Shown here: in pieces, positions 34,171 to 42,615 of the stretch | Numbering within the stretch: position 1 is the first letter of the stretch | How the letters are laid out: every line of letters begins with the position of its first letter | Origin: Thiosocius sp942490985 | GTDB taxonomy: Bacteria > Pseudomonadota > Gammaproteobacteria > Chromatiales > Chromatiaceae | Direction of reading: 5' to 3' | Assembly (NCBI GenBank): GCA_942490985.1 | Contig: CALNYW010000004.1 | Span: 310,001-374,000, forward strand | Length of the DNA: 64,000 nucleotides | Translations under genes and position numbers: made by a program | The notes under the pieces: model-generated | Databases searched by the model: none | Told to the model about the DNA's origin: nothing | The model's input: only the letters and a program-made list of their open reading frames with translations

Positions 34171-34943
34171 GCACCGCGACTACCTATTGGGTGGCGTTTC
34201 GAACGATCGTCATCAAAGAGGTCTTGCGATTTAGTCGGATCTGGGTGCAGACCGTGTTGCCGCCCGCGATTACGATGGCGCTGTATTTTATTATCTTCGG
34301 CAAGCTGATCGGTTCGCAGATCGGCGATATGGAAGGCTTTCGCTACATCGACTTCATCGTGCCAGGGCTGATCCTGATGTCGGTGATCTCCAACAGCTAT
34401 GCGAACGTCGTATCCAGTTTTTACAGCAGTAAGTTCCAACACAACATCGAAGAGCTGCTGATTGCGCCGATACCGAACTTTATCATCCTCGCCGGCTACG
34501 TCGCGGGCGGTGTCGCACGGGGGGTCATTGTTGGGATTGTGGTGACTGGGGTATCACTGTTTTTTAGCGATTTCAGCATTCACAGTTATGCCATCACCTT
34601 TGCCGTGTTTGTGTTGACGTCGATATTGTTCGCCACGGCCGGCTTTATCAATGCCGTGTTCGCAAACAGTTTTGACGATATCTCGATTGTGCCGACGTTT
34701 GTGTTGACGCCGTTGACTTATCTCGGTGGCGTGTTTTATTCGATCAGCATGCTGCCTGAGTTCTGGCAGCAGGTCTCACTGGTGAATCCCGTTTTGTACA
34801 TGGTCAATGCCTTCCGTTACGGCTTGCTCGGGTTCACCGACATCGCGTTGTGGCAGGCGTTTGCAATCATCTGCGGTTTTATCCTCGCATTGGGGGGCTA
34901 CGCGATGTGGTTGCTTTCCCGCGGCGTTGGCATCAAGAGTTGA
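34167..34943 (+). CDS. ABC-2-type transporter permease (YadH-like)
   Basis: 258 residues, six helices with an N-terminal amphipathic segment (TIVIKEVLRFSRIWVQT). The ABC-2 core motif FVLTPLTYLGGVFYSISMLPEFWQ is near residue 180. It forms the membrane half of the exporter with the upstream ATPase. The stop codon overlaps the likely TTG start of the following MFS gene. Confidence 0.92.
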   Translation: MSTATTYWVAFRTIVIKEVLRFSRIWVQTVLPPAITMALYFIIFGKLIGSQIGDMEGFRYIDFIVPGLILMSVISNSYANVVSSFYSSKFQHNIEELLIAPIPNFIILAGYVAGGVARGVIVGIVVTGVSLFFSDFSIHSYAITFAVFVLTSILFATAGFINAVFANSFDDISIVPTFVLTPLTYLGGVFYSISMLPEFWQQVSLVNPVLYMVNAFRYGLLGFTDIALWQAFAIICGFILALGGYAMWLLSRGVGIKS

Positions 34944-36229
34944 TCAGGCCGCCATCGGCAACGGATCGACGGCGTGCCCAGTGGTCATGGGCGCTCTACG
35001 ACTGGGCGAATTCGGCCTTTGCGACCACCGTGATGGCCGGTTTCTTTCCGGTCTTTTTCAAATCTTACTGGGCCGCTGATTTATCGGCGGTCGAGAGTAC
35101 CGCGCGTCTTGGCGCAGCAAATGCGGTGGCCTCCCTACTGGTCGTGCTTTTAGCGCCCATGTTGGGTGTGGCAGCCGACCGTGCGGGACGAAAAAAAGCG
35201 TTGTTGTTGCTCCTGGCGACGCTGGGCATCTTGATGACGACCGGGCTGTTCCTGGTCGCGCAGGGCCATTGGTTGTTGGCGGCGTTTCTGTATGTCGGTG
35301 GAATCATCGGGTTTGCGGGCGGCAACGTAAGCTACGACGCCTTGCTGCTCGATGTGGCTGAACGTTCCGAACTCGAGCGGCTGTCGGCACTGGGCTTTGC
35401 GGTGGGCTACCTCGGTGGCGGCCTGCTTTTTGCCATCAATGTGGCGATGGTAATGCAACCGGATTGGTTCGGATTGGCCGATAAGTCGGCCGCCGTGCGG
35501 GTATCGTTCCTGACTGTCGCCGCATGGTGGGCGGTTTTCACGGTGCCTTTGCTGCTGTTCGTCAAAGAGCCTTCAACGGTCAATCGATCAAGCCTCCTCG
35601 GTTGGCGGCAGGCCTGGCGCGAAGTCTTGGTCAGCTGGCAGTTGCTGCGCCAGCTACCCAATGCACTGACCTTCCTTATCGCCTATTGGTGCTACATCGA
35701 CGGGGTCGATACGATCGTGCGGATGGCGGTCGACTACGGCATGTCGATCGGCTTTGCCGCCGAGGGGTTGCTTACCGCTCTGCTGATTACGCAATTGGTT
35801 GGGTTTCCTGCCGCGTTGTTATTTGGCCGAGTGGGGGAGCGCATCGGCGCGCGGGGCGCGATCTGGCTGGCCCTGGCAGTTTACGGCCTGGTCGTGCTGT
35901 GGGCCGCGCGGATGACCGAGCCGTGGGAGTTTTATGGCCTGGCGGTCATGATCGGGCTTGTCCAGGGCGGCGTGCAGGCGATGAGTCGCGCGCTCTTTGC
36001 GCGACTGATTCCCGCGGAACATGCGGGTCGCTTGTTCGGTCTCTATAATATGATGGGTAAATTTGCAGCGATTCTTGGTCCGGTGCTGGTCGGCTGGGTC
36101 GGTTTAGCGACCGACAGCTCGCGTATCGGTATTCTCAGCATTCTGGTGCTGTTTATCGCTGGTGCCGCGCTGCTGGCGCGAGTCGATGTCGAGCGCGGTC
36201 AGCGCGAGGCGCAGAGGGTTAGCGGATAA
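34940..36229 (+). CDS. UMF1-family MFS transporter
   Basis: About 429 residues with 12 predicted helices. The N-terminal RRRAQWSWALYDWANSAFATT is characteristic of the UMF1 (Atg22-like) branch, and VAADRAGRKKALLLL is the cytosolic loop 2-3 motif of MFS proteins. The TTG at 34940, inside the ABC permease stop codon, is the only start near the conserved N-terminus; a longer frame from 34850 would overlap the permease by nearly 100 bp. Substrate unknown. Its stop abuts the peptidase start (TAAATG). Confidence 0.85.
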   Translation: MIRPPSATDRRRAQWSWALYDWANSAFATTVMAGFFPVFFKSYWAADLSAVESTARLGAANAVASLLVVLLAPMLGVAADRAGRKKALLLLLATLGILMTTGLFLVAQGHWLLAAFLYVGGIIGFAGGNVSYDALLLDVAERSELERLSALGFAVGYLGGGLLFAINVAMVMQPDWFGLADKSAAVRVSFLTVAAWWAVFTVPLLLFVKEPSTVNRSSLLGWRQAWREVLVSWQLLRQLPNALTFLIAYWCYIDGVDTIVRMAVDYGMSIGFAAEGLLTALLITQLVGFPAALLFGRVGERIGARGAIWLALAVYGLVVLWAARMTEPWEFYGLAVMIGLVQGGVQAMSRALFARLIPAEHAGRLFGLYNMMGKFAAILGPVLVGWVGLATDSSRIGILSILVLFIAGAALLARVDVERGQREAQRVSG

Positions 36230-36913
36230 ATGGCCTATCTCCTTGGTATCGGCCTGGTGTTGGCCATTCTGTTCGTCCCGCAGGTCTGGGTACGTCAGGT
36301 CCTGGCGCGACACCACAGGAACGCAGAAGACAATTTCCCAGGCAATGGTGGGGAACTCGCTCGCCATCTGCTCGACCGGTTTGGGCTGCAAGACGTCGCC
36401 GTCGAGACGACTGACCTGGGCGACCATTACGACCCCATGGCGCGTAAAGTCCGGCTTACCGCCGATAAGTATGAGGGCCGGACATTGACCGCGATCACCG
36501 TGGCCGCCCATGAATGCGGCCATGCCTTGCAACATGCTGGTGAGGAGCCGCTGTTCATGTGGCGATCGCGGCTGGCCGTCGCCGGTGTTTGGGCCACGCG
36601 GATTGGTTCTTTTCTGCTGTTTGCCGCTCCTGTGCTCGGCTTGCTGGCGCGCGCGCCATCGCCGGCGCTGGTTTCGGTGCTCGGGGGCTTTTTGGTGATG
36701 GGGTTTGGCGTCGTCGTCCAGCTTGTGACCTTGCCGGTCGAGTTGGACGCAAGCTTTCGCAAAGCGTTGCCTCTGCTCGAGGCGGGATACCTCGAAGAAC
36801 GTCAGGTCCCGGCCGCTCGGCGCATATTGCGGGCGGCTGCATGGACCTATGTCGCCGGCTCCCTTGCCGGCCTGCTGAACTTCTGGCGTTGGCTGGCCGT
36901 GCTGCGGCGCTGA
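36230..36913 (+). CDS. Zinc metallopeptidase, YugP type
   Basis: 227 residues. N-terminal membrane helix, then NFPGNGGELARHLLDRFGLQ, DHYDPMARKVRLT and the zinc-binding helix TVAAHECGHALQHA (HExxH), followed by two helices and ELDASFRKALPLLEAGYL near the C-terminus. This is the pattern of PF04298-type neutral zinc metallopeptidases. Membrane-bound protease of unknown substrate; translated directly after the MFS transporter. Confidence 0.88.
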   Translation: MAYLLGIGLVLAILFVPQVWVRQVLARHHRNAEDNFPGNGGELARHLLDRFGLQDVAVETTDLGDHYDPMARKVRLTADKYEGRTLTAITVAAHECGHALQHAGEEPLFMWRSRLAVAGVWATRIGSFLLFAAPVLGLLARAPSPALVSVLGGFLVMGFGVVVQLVTLPVELDASFRKALPLLEAGYLEERQVPAARRILRAAAWTYVAGSLAGLLNFWRWLAVLRR

Positions 36914-37024
36914 ACGCCGAAAAACCGCCTGCCAATGAATGGGTTGTTCGTCAATTCCATGGCGCAGCTGTCGGGTCGTATTTTAACTTCCTGTTATTAA
37001 TAGAAAAAAATTCTCTTTCCTATC

Positions 37025-37040
37025 TGGCATAGGGATTGCA
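37025..37040 (+). promoter_or_regulatory. Sigma-54 promoter upstream of fliL
   Basis: TGGCAT-AGGGA-TTGCA, one mismatch from the sigma-54 consensus TGGCAC-N5-TTGCA, 60 bp upstream of the fliL ATG in an AT-rich spacer. RpoN and the activator FleQ control this class of flagellar operon in Pseudomonas and Vibrio. Confidence 0.8.
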
Positions 37041-37099
37041 ATCCGTGGTGTACATGCACAGCGCGTCGGGTCGGCGCCACTTTGTACGGTTCTACGGAT

Positions 37100-37615
37100 A
37101 TGGCTGACGAGAAAGACATCGCCGAACAAGATGCCAGTGCTGGCAAAAGCAAAAAGAAGCTTATCGTCGTTATTGGGGGCGTCGCTCTGTTGCTCGTCAT
37201 TGGCGCGGCCGCAGCGTTTTTCCTGCTTGGCGGTGACGGCGATGGAGCCGCCGGGACCCAAGCCGCGGAGACAACCGAACCGGCGGCGGACGAAGGTGAT
37301 CCCGTTTACTACAAACTGAATCCGACTTTTGTTGTCAATCTACCCCCGGGTGGGTCGGCAAAAATGTTGCAAGTTGCAGTTGAGGTATTGACCCGCAGTC
37401 AAACCGTTGTTGATGCGTTGCAAGCCAACGACCCGATGATTCGCCATCACCTGCTCAATCTGATGGAGGAACAGTCAGCTGACGTGCTGATGACGGTGGC
37501 CGGCAAGCAGGCGTTGCAACAAGCCATCCACGACAAACTGACAGAGCAACTCAAATCGCTGAATACAGTAGGCGCGGTCAACGGCGTCTTCTTTACGCAG
37601 TTCGTGATGCAGTAG
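37100..37615 (+). CDS. fliL: Flagellar basal-body protein FliL
   Basis: About 171 residues: a charged N-terminus, one membrane helix (KKKLIVVIGGVALLLVIGAA), an acidic linker, then the periplasmic FliL domain with PVYYKLNPTFVVNLPPGG and ADVLMTVAGKQALQQA. FliL surrounds the stator at the motor and supports torque. The ATG at 37100 is preferred to a TTG six codons upstream. First gene of the fliLMNOPQR-flhB operon. Confidence 0.93.
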   Translation: MADEKDIAEQDASAGKSKKKLIVVIGGVALLLVIGAAAAFFLLGGDGDGAAGTQAAETTEPAADEGDPVYYKLNPTFVVNLPPGGSAKMLQVAVEVLTRSQTVVDALQANDPMIRHHLLNLMEEQSADVLMTVAGKQALQQAIHDKLTEQLKSLNTVGAVNGVFFTQFVMQ

Positions 37616-37617
37616 CC

Positions 37618-38685
37618 ATGTCAGGAAAAGACCTTCTTTCCCAAGACGAGATTGACGCGCTTCTGCATGGCGTTGATAGCGGCGATGTTGAGACCGATAA
37701 CTCGGAGCCAGCTGACCCGACCGAAATGCGCGAATATGATTTCGCCAGTCAGGATCGCATCGTTCGCGGGCGCCTGCCGACGCTGGAAATGATCAATGAG
37801 CGCTTTGCGCGGTATTTTCGGACCAGTCTATTCAACATGCTGCGTCGAACCGCCGATATTTCCGTATCGGGTGTCCAGATGTTGAAGTTCTCAGAGTTCG
37901 TGCACAGCCTGTTTGTGCCGACCAGCCTGAACATCGTCAAAGTGAACCCGTTGCGGGGTAAATCGCTGTTCGTCTTGGATCCAAAGCTCGTCTTCAGCGT
38001 CGTTGACAGCTTTTTTGGCGGCAGCGGACGTTTCCATACCAAGATCGAAGGACGTGATTTCACGCCGACCGAGCTGCGCGTCGTGCAAATGCTGCTCGAC
38101 ATCGCATTCAACGATATGCGCAATTCCTGGCAGCCCGTTCTCGATATCAACTTTGAATATGTGAACTCTGAAGTCAACCCGCAGTTCGCCAACATCGTGT
38201 CGCCGTCGGAAGTGGTAGTCGTGACCACCTTTAACGTCGATCTCGAATCCGGTGGAGGCGATTTCTATATCTGTATGCCCCACTCGATGCTCGAGCCGAT
38301 TCGTGATCTGCTCGATGCGGGTGTGCAGAGCGATCGCGGCGAGCGTGACGAGCGCTGGGAGCGCGCGATGCGTGAAGAGGTCATGCGCGCCAGTGTCGAG
38401 ATCAGCAGTGTCTTCGGACAGGCAACGCTGCCGCTACGCGCACTTGCCGGCCTGCAGGTCGGTGACATCATCCCGTTGGAAGTAGACGACAAGGTCGAAG
38501 TTTGTGCAGAGAGTCTGCCGATCTTTCGCGGGACCCTGGGTGTTCATAACAACAGTTACTCGGTCAAGGTTACCGATTGGATAGAACAATCTACGGCCGG
38601 TCAGCTGCACGACCTGATCAGTCAGTCGAATGACAAAGAGGGCACCAGCCTGGTGCCAAGCGAACGGGGATCACAGGGCGGGTAA
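37618..38685 (+). CDS. fliM: Flagellar switch protein FliM
   Basis: 355 residues. The N-terminal CheY-P-binding peptide KDLLSQDEIDALLHGV is intact, the middle domain contains GKSLFVLDPKLVFSVVDSFFGG, and the C-terminal SPOA domain (PLEVDDKVEVCAESLPIFRGT) binds FliN. It forms the C-ring and transmits the chemotaxis signal to the rotor. Two bases separate it from fliL. Confidence 0.97.
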   Translation: MSGKDLLSQDEIDALLHGVDSGDVETDNSEPADPTEMREYDFASQDRIVRGRLPTLEMINERFARYFRTSLFNMLRRTADISVSGVQMLKFSEFVHSLFVPTSLNIVKVNPLRGKSLFVLDPKLVFSVVDSFFGGSGRFHTKIEGRDFTPTELRVVQMLLDIAFNDMRNSWQPVLDINFEYVNSEVNPQFANIVSPSEVVVVTTFNVDLESGGGDFYICMPHSMLEPIRDLLDAGVQSDRGERDERWERAMREEVMRASVEISSVFGQATLPLRALAGLQVGDIIPLEVDDKVEVCAESLPIFRGTLGVHNNSYSVKVTDWIEQSTAGQLHDLISQSNDKEGTSLVPSERGSQGG

Positions 38686-38689
38686 TGCA

Positions 38690-39094
38690 ATGAGCGAAGA
38701 ACAGCAAAGTGCTGACGAAGCGTTGGCTGATGAATGGACTGCTGCGCTGGGCGAGCAAGGCGCTGGTAATGGCGCATCGGCCGCTGAATTTGCGCAGCTC
38801 AATGACGATCCAACCAACCATACCAGTGGCGACGTCAAGCTGGACGCGATTCTCGATGTGCCGGTAACCATCGCGATGGAGATCGGGCGGGCCAGGATCA
38901 ATATCCGCAATCTGCTGCAGCTGAATCAGGGTTCGGTGGTGGAGCTCGATCGCTTGGCGGGTGAGCCGATGGACGTGCTCGTCAATGGAACCCTGGTCGC
39001 CCAGGGTGAGGTCGTGGTGGTCAACGAAAAATTTGGTATCCGGCTGACGGACATTGTCAGTCCGGCCGATCGAATCAAGAAGCTCGGGGGCTGA
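38690..39094 (+). CDS. fliN: Flagellar switch protein FliN
   Basis: About 134 residues. A variable acidic N-terminus is followed by the SPOA domain: LDVPVTIAMEIGRARINIRN, LNQGSVVELDRLAGEPMDVL, VNEKFGIRLTDIVSP. FliN makes the base of the C-ring and docks the export ATPase complex. The chosen ATG is 4 bp after the fliM stop. Confidence 0.97.
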   Translation: MSEEQQSADEALADEWTAALGEQGAGNGASAAEFAQLNDDPTNHTSGDVKLDAILDVPVTIAMEIGRARINIRNLLQLNQGSVVELDRLAGEPMDVLVNGTLVAQGEVVVVNEKFGIRLTDIVSPADRIKKLGG

Positions 39095-39152
39095 GGCTCA
39101 TGCCGCGCCATCGATTACTTACCTGCGAACGCGCCGCTAGCGGATAACCGCC

Positions 39153-39614
39153 ATGAACAAGCCTTTGACTATCGTCATGTCCCTGATGTCTGTGATGCAG
39201 ACTGCGGGGGCAGAGCAAGGCGAGGCGGCTGCACGCCTCGTGGAATCCCCCTTGAACGCCGAAAATCTCACCACCACAGCGGTCGGGCTGATCTTTGTGC
39301 TGGGGTTGATGTTGGGGCTCGCCTGGCTGGTCAAGCGGTTCATTCAGGTCCCTGGGCTGAGCAAAGGGTCAGTACGCGTGGTCGGGGGCGTCTCGTTGGG
39401 GGCGCGTGAGCGGGCCGTGCTGCTGGCGGTCGATCAGCGGCGCATCCTGGTTGGCATTGCCCCGGGCCAGGTAAGGACGTTGGTCGATCTCGGCGAGGTC
39501 GCACCTGGCGACGACATCGCGGCTGCCGCAACTGATCAGAATGCCAATTTCGCACAGCAGATCGGTCGGCTGATCAAGCGTGATGGTGACAATCGGACCG
39601 GGGCGCAGTCATGA
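39153..39614 (+). CDS. fliO: Flagellar biosynthesis protein FliO
   Basis: 153 residues. A short N-terminal hydrophobic stretch, one membrane helix (LIFVLGLMLGLAWLVKRF) and a cytosolic domain beginning VRVVGGVSLGARERAVLLAV, the pattern of FliO. It assists FliP assembly in the export gate. Overlaps fliP by 4 bp. Confidence 0.9.
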   Translation: MNKPLTIVMSLMSVMQTAGAEQGEAAARLVESPLNAENLTTTAVGLIFVLGLMLGLAWLVKRFIQVPGLSKGSVRVVGGVSLGARERAVLLAVDQRRILVGIAPGQVRTLVDLGEVAPGDDIAAAATDQNANFAQQIGRLIKRDGDNRTGAQS

Positions 39615-40345
39615 GAAGCCTGCTTTTGTTCATTGGGTTGTTCGTAGCACCGGTTGCGTTGGCGGCCCCCGGCATTGATGCGGTAACGGTCACGCCGGGC
39701 CTGGATGGCGAGCAGACCTACACGTTGTCGCTCCAGGTCCTGCTGTTGATGACCGCCCTCAGCCTGCTACCGGCAGCGCTTATCCTGATGACGTCATTCA
39801 CTCGTATCGTGATCGTCCTGTCGATCTTGCGTCAGGCTATGGGGACCGCGAATACACCCTCCAATCAGATTTTGATCGGCCTGGCGCTATTCCTGACGCT
39901 GTTCATCATGGGTCCGGTACTCAGCGAGGTCTATGAGACCGCGTTACAGCCCTACCTAAATGACGAGATTACCGCTCAGCTCGCGATCGACCGCGCTCAG
40001 GTGCCGGTGCGTGAATTCATGCTGGCGCAAACGCGCGATGATGATCTGGCGCTGTTCGCGCGCATTTCGGGCCGCGAGAACTTTGAGACCGAAGCCGATG
40101 TGCCGTTCAGCCTCTTGATGCCGGCATTTGCCACCAGCGAATTGAAGACGGCATTCCAGATCGGCTTTCTGCTGTTCATTCCGTTTTTGGTCATCGATCT
40201 CGTCGTGGCAAGCGTATTGATGTCGATGGGCATGATGATGCTGTCGCCGCTGATCATATCGTTGCCGTTCAAGATCATGCTGTTCGTGTTGGTCGACGGC
40301 TGGGCCATGGTGCTTGGTACCTTGGCAACCAGTTTCTACGTTTGA
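39611..40345 (+). CDS. fliP: Flagellar export gate protein FliP
   Basis: 244 residues with a cleavable signal peptide (MRSLLLFIGLFVAPVALA). Conserved: LQVLLLMTALSLLPAALILM, SFTRIVIVLSILRQAMGT then PSNQILIGLALFLT, and the C-terminal MMLSPLIISLPFKIMLFVLVDGW. Five copies form the core of the type III export gate. Confidence 0.97.
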   Translation: MRSLLLFIGLFVAPVALAAPGIDAVTVTPGLDGEQTYTLSLQVLLLMTALSLLPAALILMTSFTRIVIVLSILRQAMGTANTPSNQILIGLALFLTLFIMGPVLSEVYETALQPYLNDEITAQLAIDRAQVPVREFMLAQTRDDDLALFARISGRENFETEADVPFSLLMPAFATSELKTAFQIGFLLFIPFLVIDLVVASVLMSMGMMMLSPLIISLPFKIMLFVLVDGWAMVLGTLATSFYV

Positions 40346-40355
40346 GGAAAGCGCT

Positions 40356-40625
40356 ATGGATGCGGACACTGTTGTTGACGTGGGTCGTCAGTCGATGGAG
40401 GTGATCATGTTGTTGGCTGCGCCGATCCTGCTCTCTTCGCTGCTGGTCGGCCTCATCGTGGCAATGTTCCAGGCGGCCACCCAGATCAATGAGATGACAC
40501 TCAGTTTCGTCCCGAAATTGATTGTCGTGGCGTTGGTCATGATGGCGGCCGGGCCGTGGATGTTGCGGCAAATCGTCGGGTTCACCCAGCGGCTCGTGGA
40601 GAACGTGCCGTACCTGATCGGTTAG
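40356..40625 (+). CDS. fliQ: Flagellar export gate protein FliQ
   Basis: 89 residues, two membrane helices, with VVDVGRQSMEVIMLLAAPIL and ATQINEMTLSFVPKL, both family hallmarks. The ATG after GAGGAAAGCGCT is clear; an in-frame start upstream lies within fliP. Part of the FliPQR gate. Confidence 0.97.
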   Translation: MDADTVVDVGRQSMEVIMLLAAPILLSSLLVGLIVAMFQAATQINEMTLSFVPKLIVVALVMMAAGPWMLRQIVGFTQRLVENVPYLIG

Positions 40626-40632
40626 GGCCCTG

Positions 40633-41409
40633 GTGAGCTTCACGGCATTGCAACTCAGTCAATGGCTGGCCGATTTTTTTTGGCCGCTGACGCGTATCGG
40701 CGCGATGTTCATGGCAGCGCCGATCTTCAGCGTCCGCCAGGTACCGATGCGGTTTCGTATCCTTCTGGCCGTGTTGATAACGCTGTTGGTGCAGCCGGTC
40801 TTGCCGCCCGCGCCGGTGGTGCCGGTATTGAGCGTCGATGGTCTGGCGATCGCCGGGCAGCAGGTGCTTATCGGTATCGCACTCGGTTTCCTGCTACAGA
40901 TGGCGTTTCAGGCATTGGTGTTCGGTGGGCAGGTCATGGCTTACAGCATGGGGCTTGGCTTCGCCCACATGATGGATCCGGCCAACGGCGTGCAAGTCCC
41001 CGTCGTGGCGCAATTTTGGCTGATCCTGGCAATGCTCGCGTTTTTGCTGATGAACGGTCATCTCATTCTGATCGCGGCGCTGGTCGATACGTTCACCGTG
41101 TTGCCGATTGCGACCGACGGGCTCGGTCGTGCCGGTTTATGGGAGTTGTTGTCATGGGCATCGCGGATGTTTGCCGCGGGTCTGTTGATGACAATGCCGG
41201 TGGTTATTTCGCTGCTGCTGGTAAATATCGGCCTGGGTATCGTGTCGCGTGCCGCGCCGCAGCTGAATATCTTTGCCGTCGGTTTCCCCATTTCGTTGAT
41301 GATGGGGTTTTTGTTGATCTGGGCGACGTTGCCGCAGGTGATGAAGAACTTTACCGGCCTCGTGGACGAGGCCTTTGATGTGTCAGCCGCCATGTTGGGT
41401 GCTGGGTGA
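40633..41409 (+). CDS. fliR: Flagellar export gate protein FliR
   Basis: 258 residues starting at GTG (MSFTALQLSQWLADFFWPLTR). Multi-helix protein with FMAAPIFSVRQVPMRFRILLA and GQVMAYSMGLGFAHMMDPANG, typical of FliR. Completes the FliPQR export gate and contacts FlhB. Seven bases after fliQ. Confidence 0.96.
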   Translation: MSFTALQLSQWLADFFWPLTRIGAMFMAAPIFSVRQVPMRFRILLAVLITLLVQPVLPPAPVVPVLSVDGLAIAGQQVLIGIALGFLLQMAFQALVFGGQVMAYSMGLGFAHMMDPANGVQVPVVAQFWLILAMLAFLLMNGHLILIAALVDTFTVLPIATDGLGRAGLWELLSWASRMFAAGLLMTMPVVISLLLVNIGLGIVSRAAPQLNIFAVGFPISLMMGFLLIWATLPQVMKNFTGLVDEAFDVSAAMLGAG

Positions 41410-41415
41410 ATAGCC

Positions 41416-42549
41416 ATGGCTGAGAACCAAGACGGTCAGGAAAAATCCCATGAACCCACAGCGAAACGTCTACAAGACGCACGCAAGAAGGGTCAGATCC
41501 CGCGTTCGCGGGAGCTAAACACGATGGCGATAACGCTGATCGGGGCGGCCTCTATGATCATGCTGGCGCCGCGGTTTACCCAAGGGTTGCATGAATTGTT
41601 CATTGGGCAGTTTTCACTGCAGCGGGCGGATATGTTCGACCCGAACGCGCTGATGAGCCATCTTGGCGCCGCGATCGGTGATGCGCTGTGGATGCTGATG
41701 CCGTTCCTGCTGATCATGGTGGCCGTTGCGGTGATCTCATCGGTCTCGCTGGGCGGGTTCAATATCAGCGCCGAGGCGATGAAGCCGAAGTTCTCGAAGC
41801 TTGATCCGATCAAGGGTATGAAGCGGGTGTTCTCGGCCAAGGGATTGATGGAACTGCTCAAATCGGTCGGTAAGTTCCTGCTCGTTGGGGCGGCGACCGT
41901 ATTGCTGTTGTATACCTGGGCCGAAGAACTCCTGGCGTTGGGCGACCTCGATATCGACGTGGCACTGAAGCAGGGCATGTCGATGGTCGGCTGGTCGGCA
42001 CTGCTGATTGCGTCGACGTTGATTCTGTTGGCGATGATCGACGTACCTTTTCAACTCTGGCAGTTCAAACGCGATCTCAAGATGACCCAGCAGGAGGTCA
42101 GGGATGAGTTGAAGGAGACGGAAGGTAAGCCCGAGGTCAAAAACCGTATTCGCAAGCTGCAGATGGAGATGGCGCAGCGTCGCATGATGGAGGCCGTGCC
42201 AAACGCGGATGTGATCGTGACCAACCCGACGCATTTCGCCGTCGCACTGCGATATGACTCGGACAAGATGGTGGCGCCGATCGTCGTCGCAAAGGGCAAG
42301 GACCTGATTGCGGCCAATATTCGCCAGGTCGCTGAGGCGAACGAGGTCCCGCTGGTCGAGGCGCCGATGCTGGCGCGGGCGATCTACTTCAATACCGACT
42401 TGCAACAAGCCATCCCTGCGGCGCTGTTCCTTGCCGTTGCACAACTGCTCGCATATGTATTTCAGCTGCGTGCTTATCAGGAAGTTGGCGGTGATATCCC
42501 ATCGCCGCCGAGTACCTATCCGGTGCCGGAGGATTTGCGCTATGACTAA
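41416..42549 (+). CDS. flhB: Flagellar export switch protein FlhB
   Basis: 377 residues. N-terminus QEKSHEPTAKRLQDARKKGQIPRS, four helices, and the cytosolic domain with the self-cleavage motif VTNPTHFAVAL (NPTH). Cleavage at Asn-Pro switches export from rod/hook to filament substrates. The C-terminal tail (GGDIPSPPSTYPVPEDLRYD) is longer than the minimum. A 66-bp gap precedes flhA. Confidence 0.97.
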   Translation: MAENQDGQEKSHEPTAKRLQDARKKGQIPRSRELNTMAITLIGAASMIMLAPRFTQGLHELFIGQFSLQRADMFDPNALMSHLGAAIGDALWMLMPFLLIMVAVAVISSVSLGGFNISAEAMKPKFSKLDPIKGMKRVFSAKGLMELLKSVGKFLLVGAATVLLLYTWAEELLALGDLDIDVALKQGMSMVGWSALLIASTLILLAMIDVPFQLWQFKRDLKMTQQEVRDELKETEGKPEVKNRIRKLQMEMAQRRMMEAVPNADVIVTNPTHFAVALRYDSDKMVAPIVVAKGKDLIAANIRQVAEANEVPLVEAPMLARAIYFNTDLQQAIPAALFLAVAQLLAYVFQLRAYQEVGGDIPSPPSTYPVPEDLRYD

Positions 42550-42615
42550 GCGGCACCAGCACAAATGCGACCTGGGCAATACGGGTTTATCCGGGTGTGA
42601 TGTTGAGGGGTTGAA

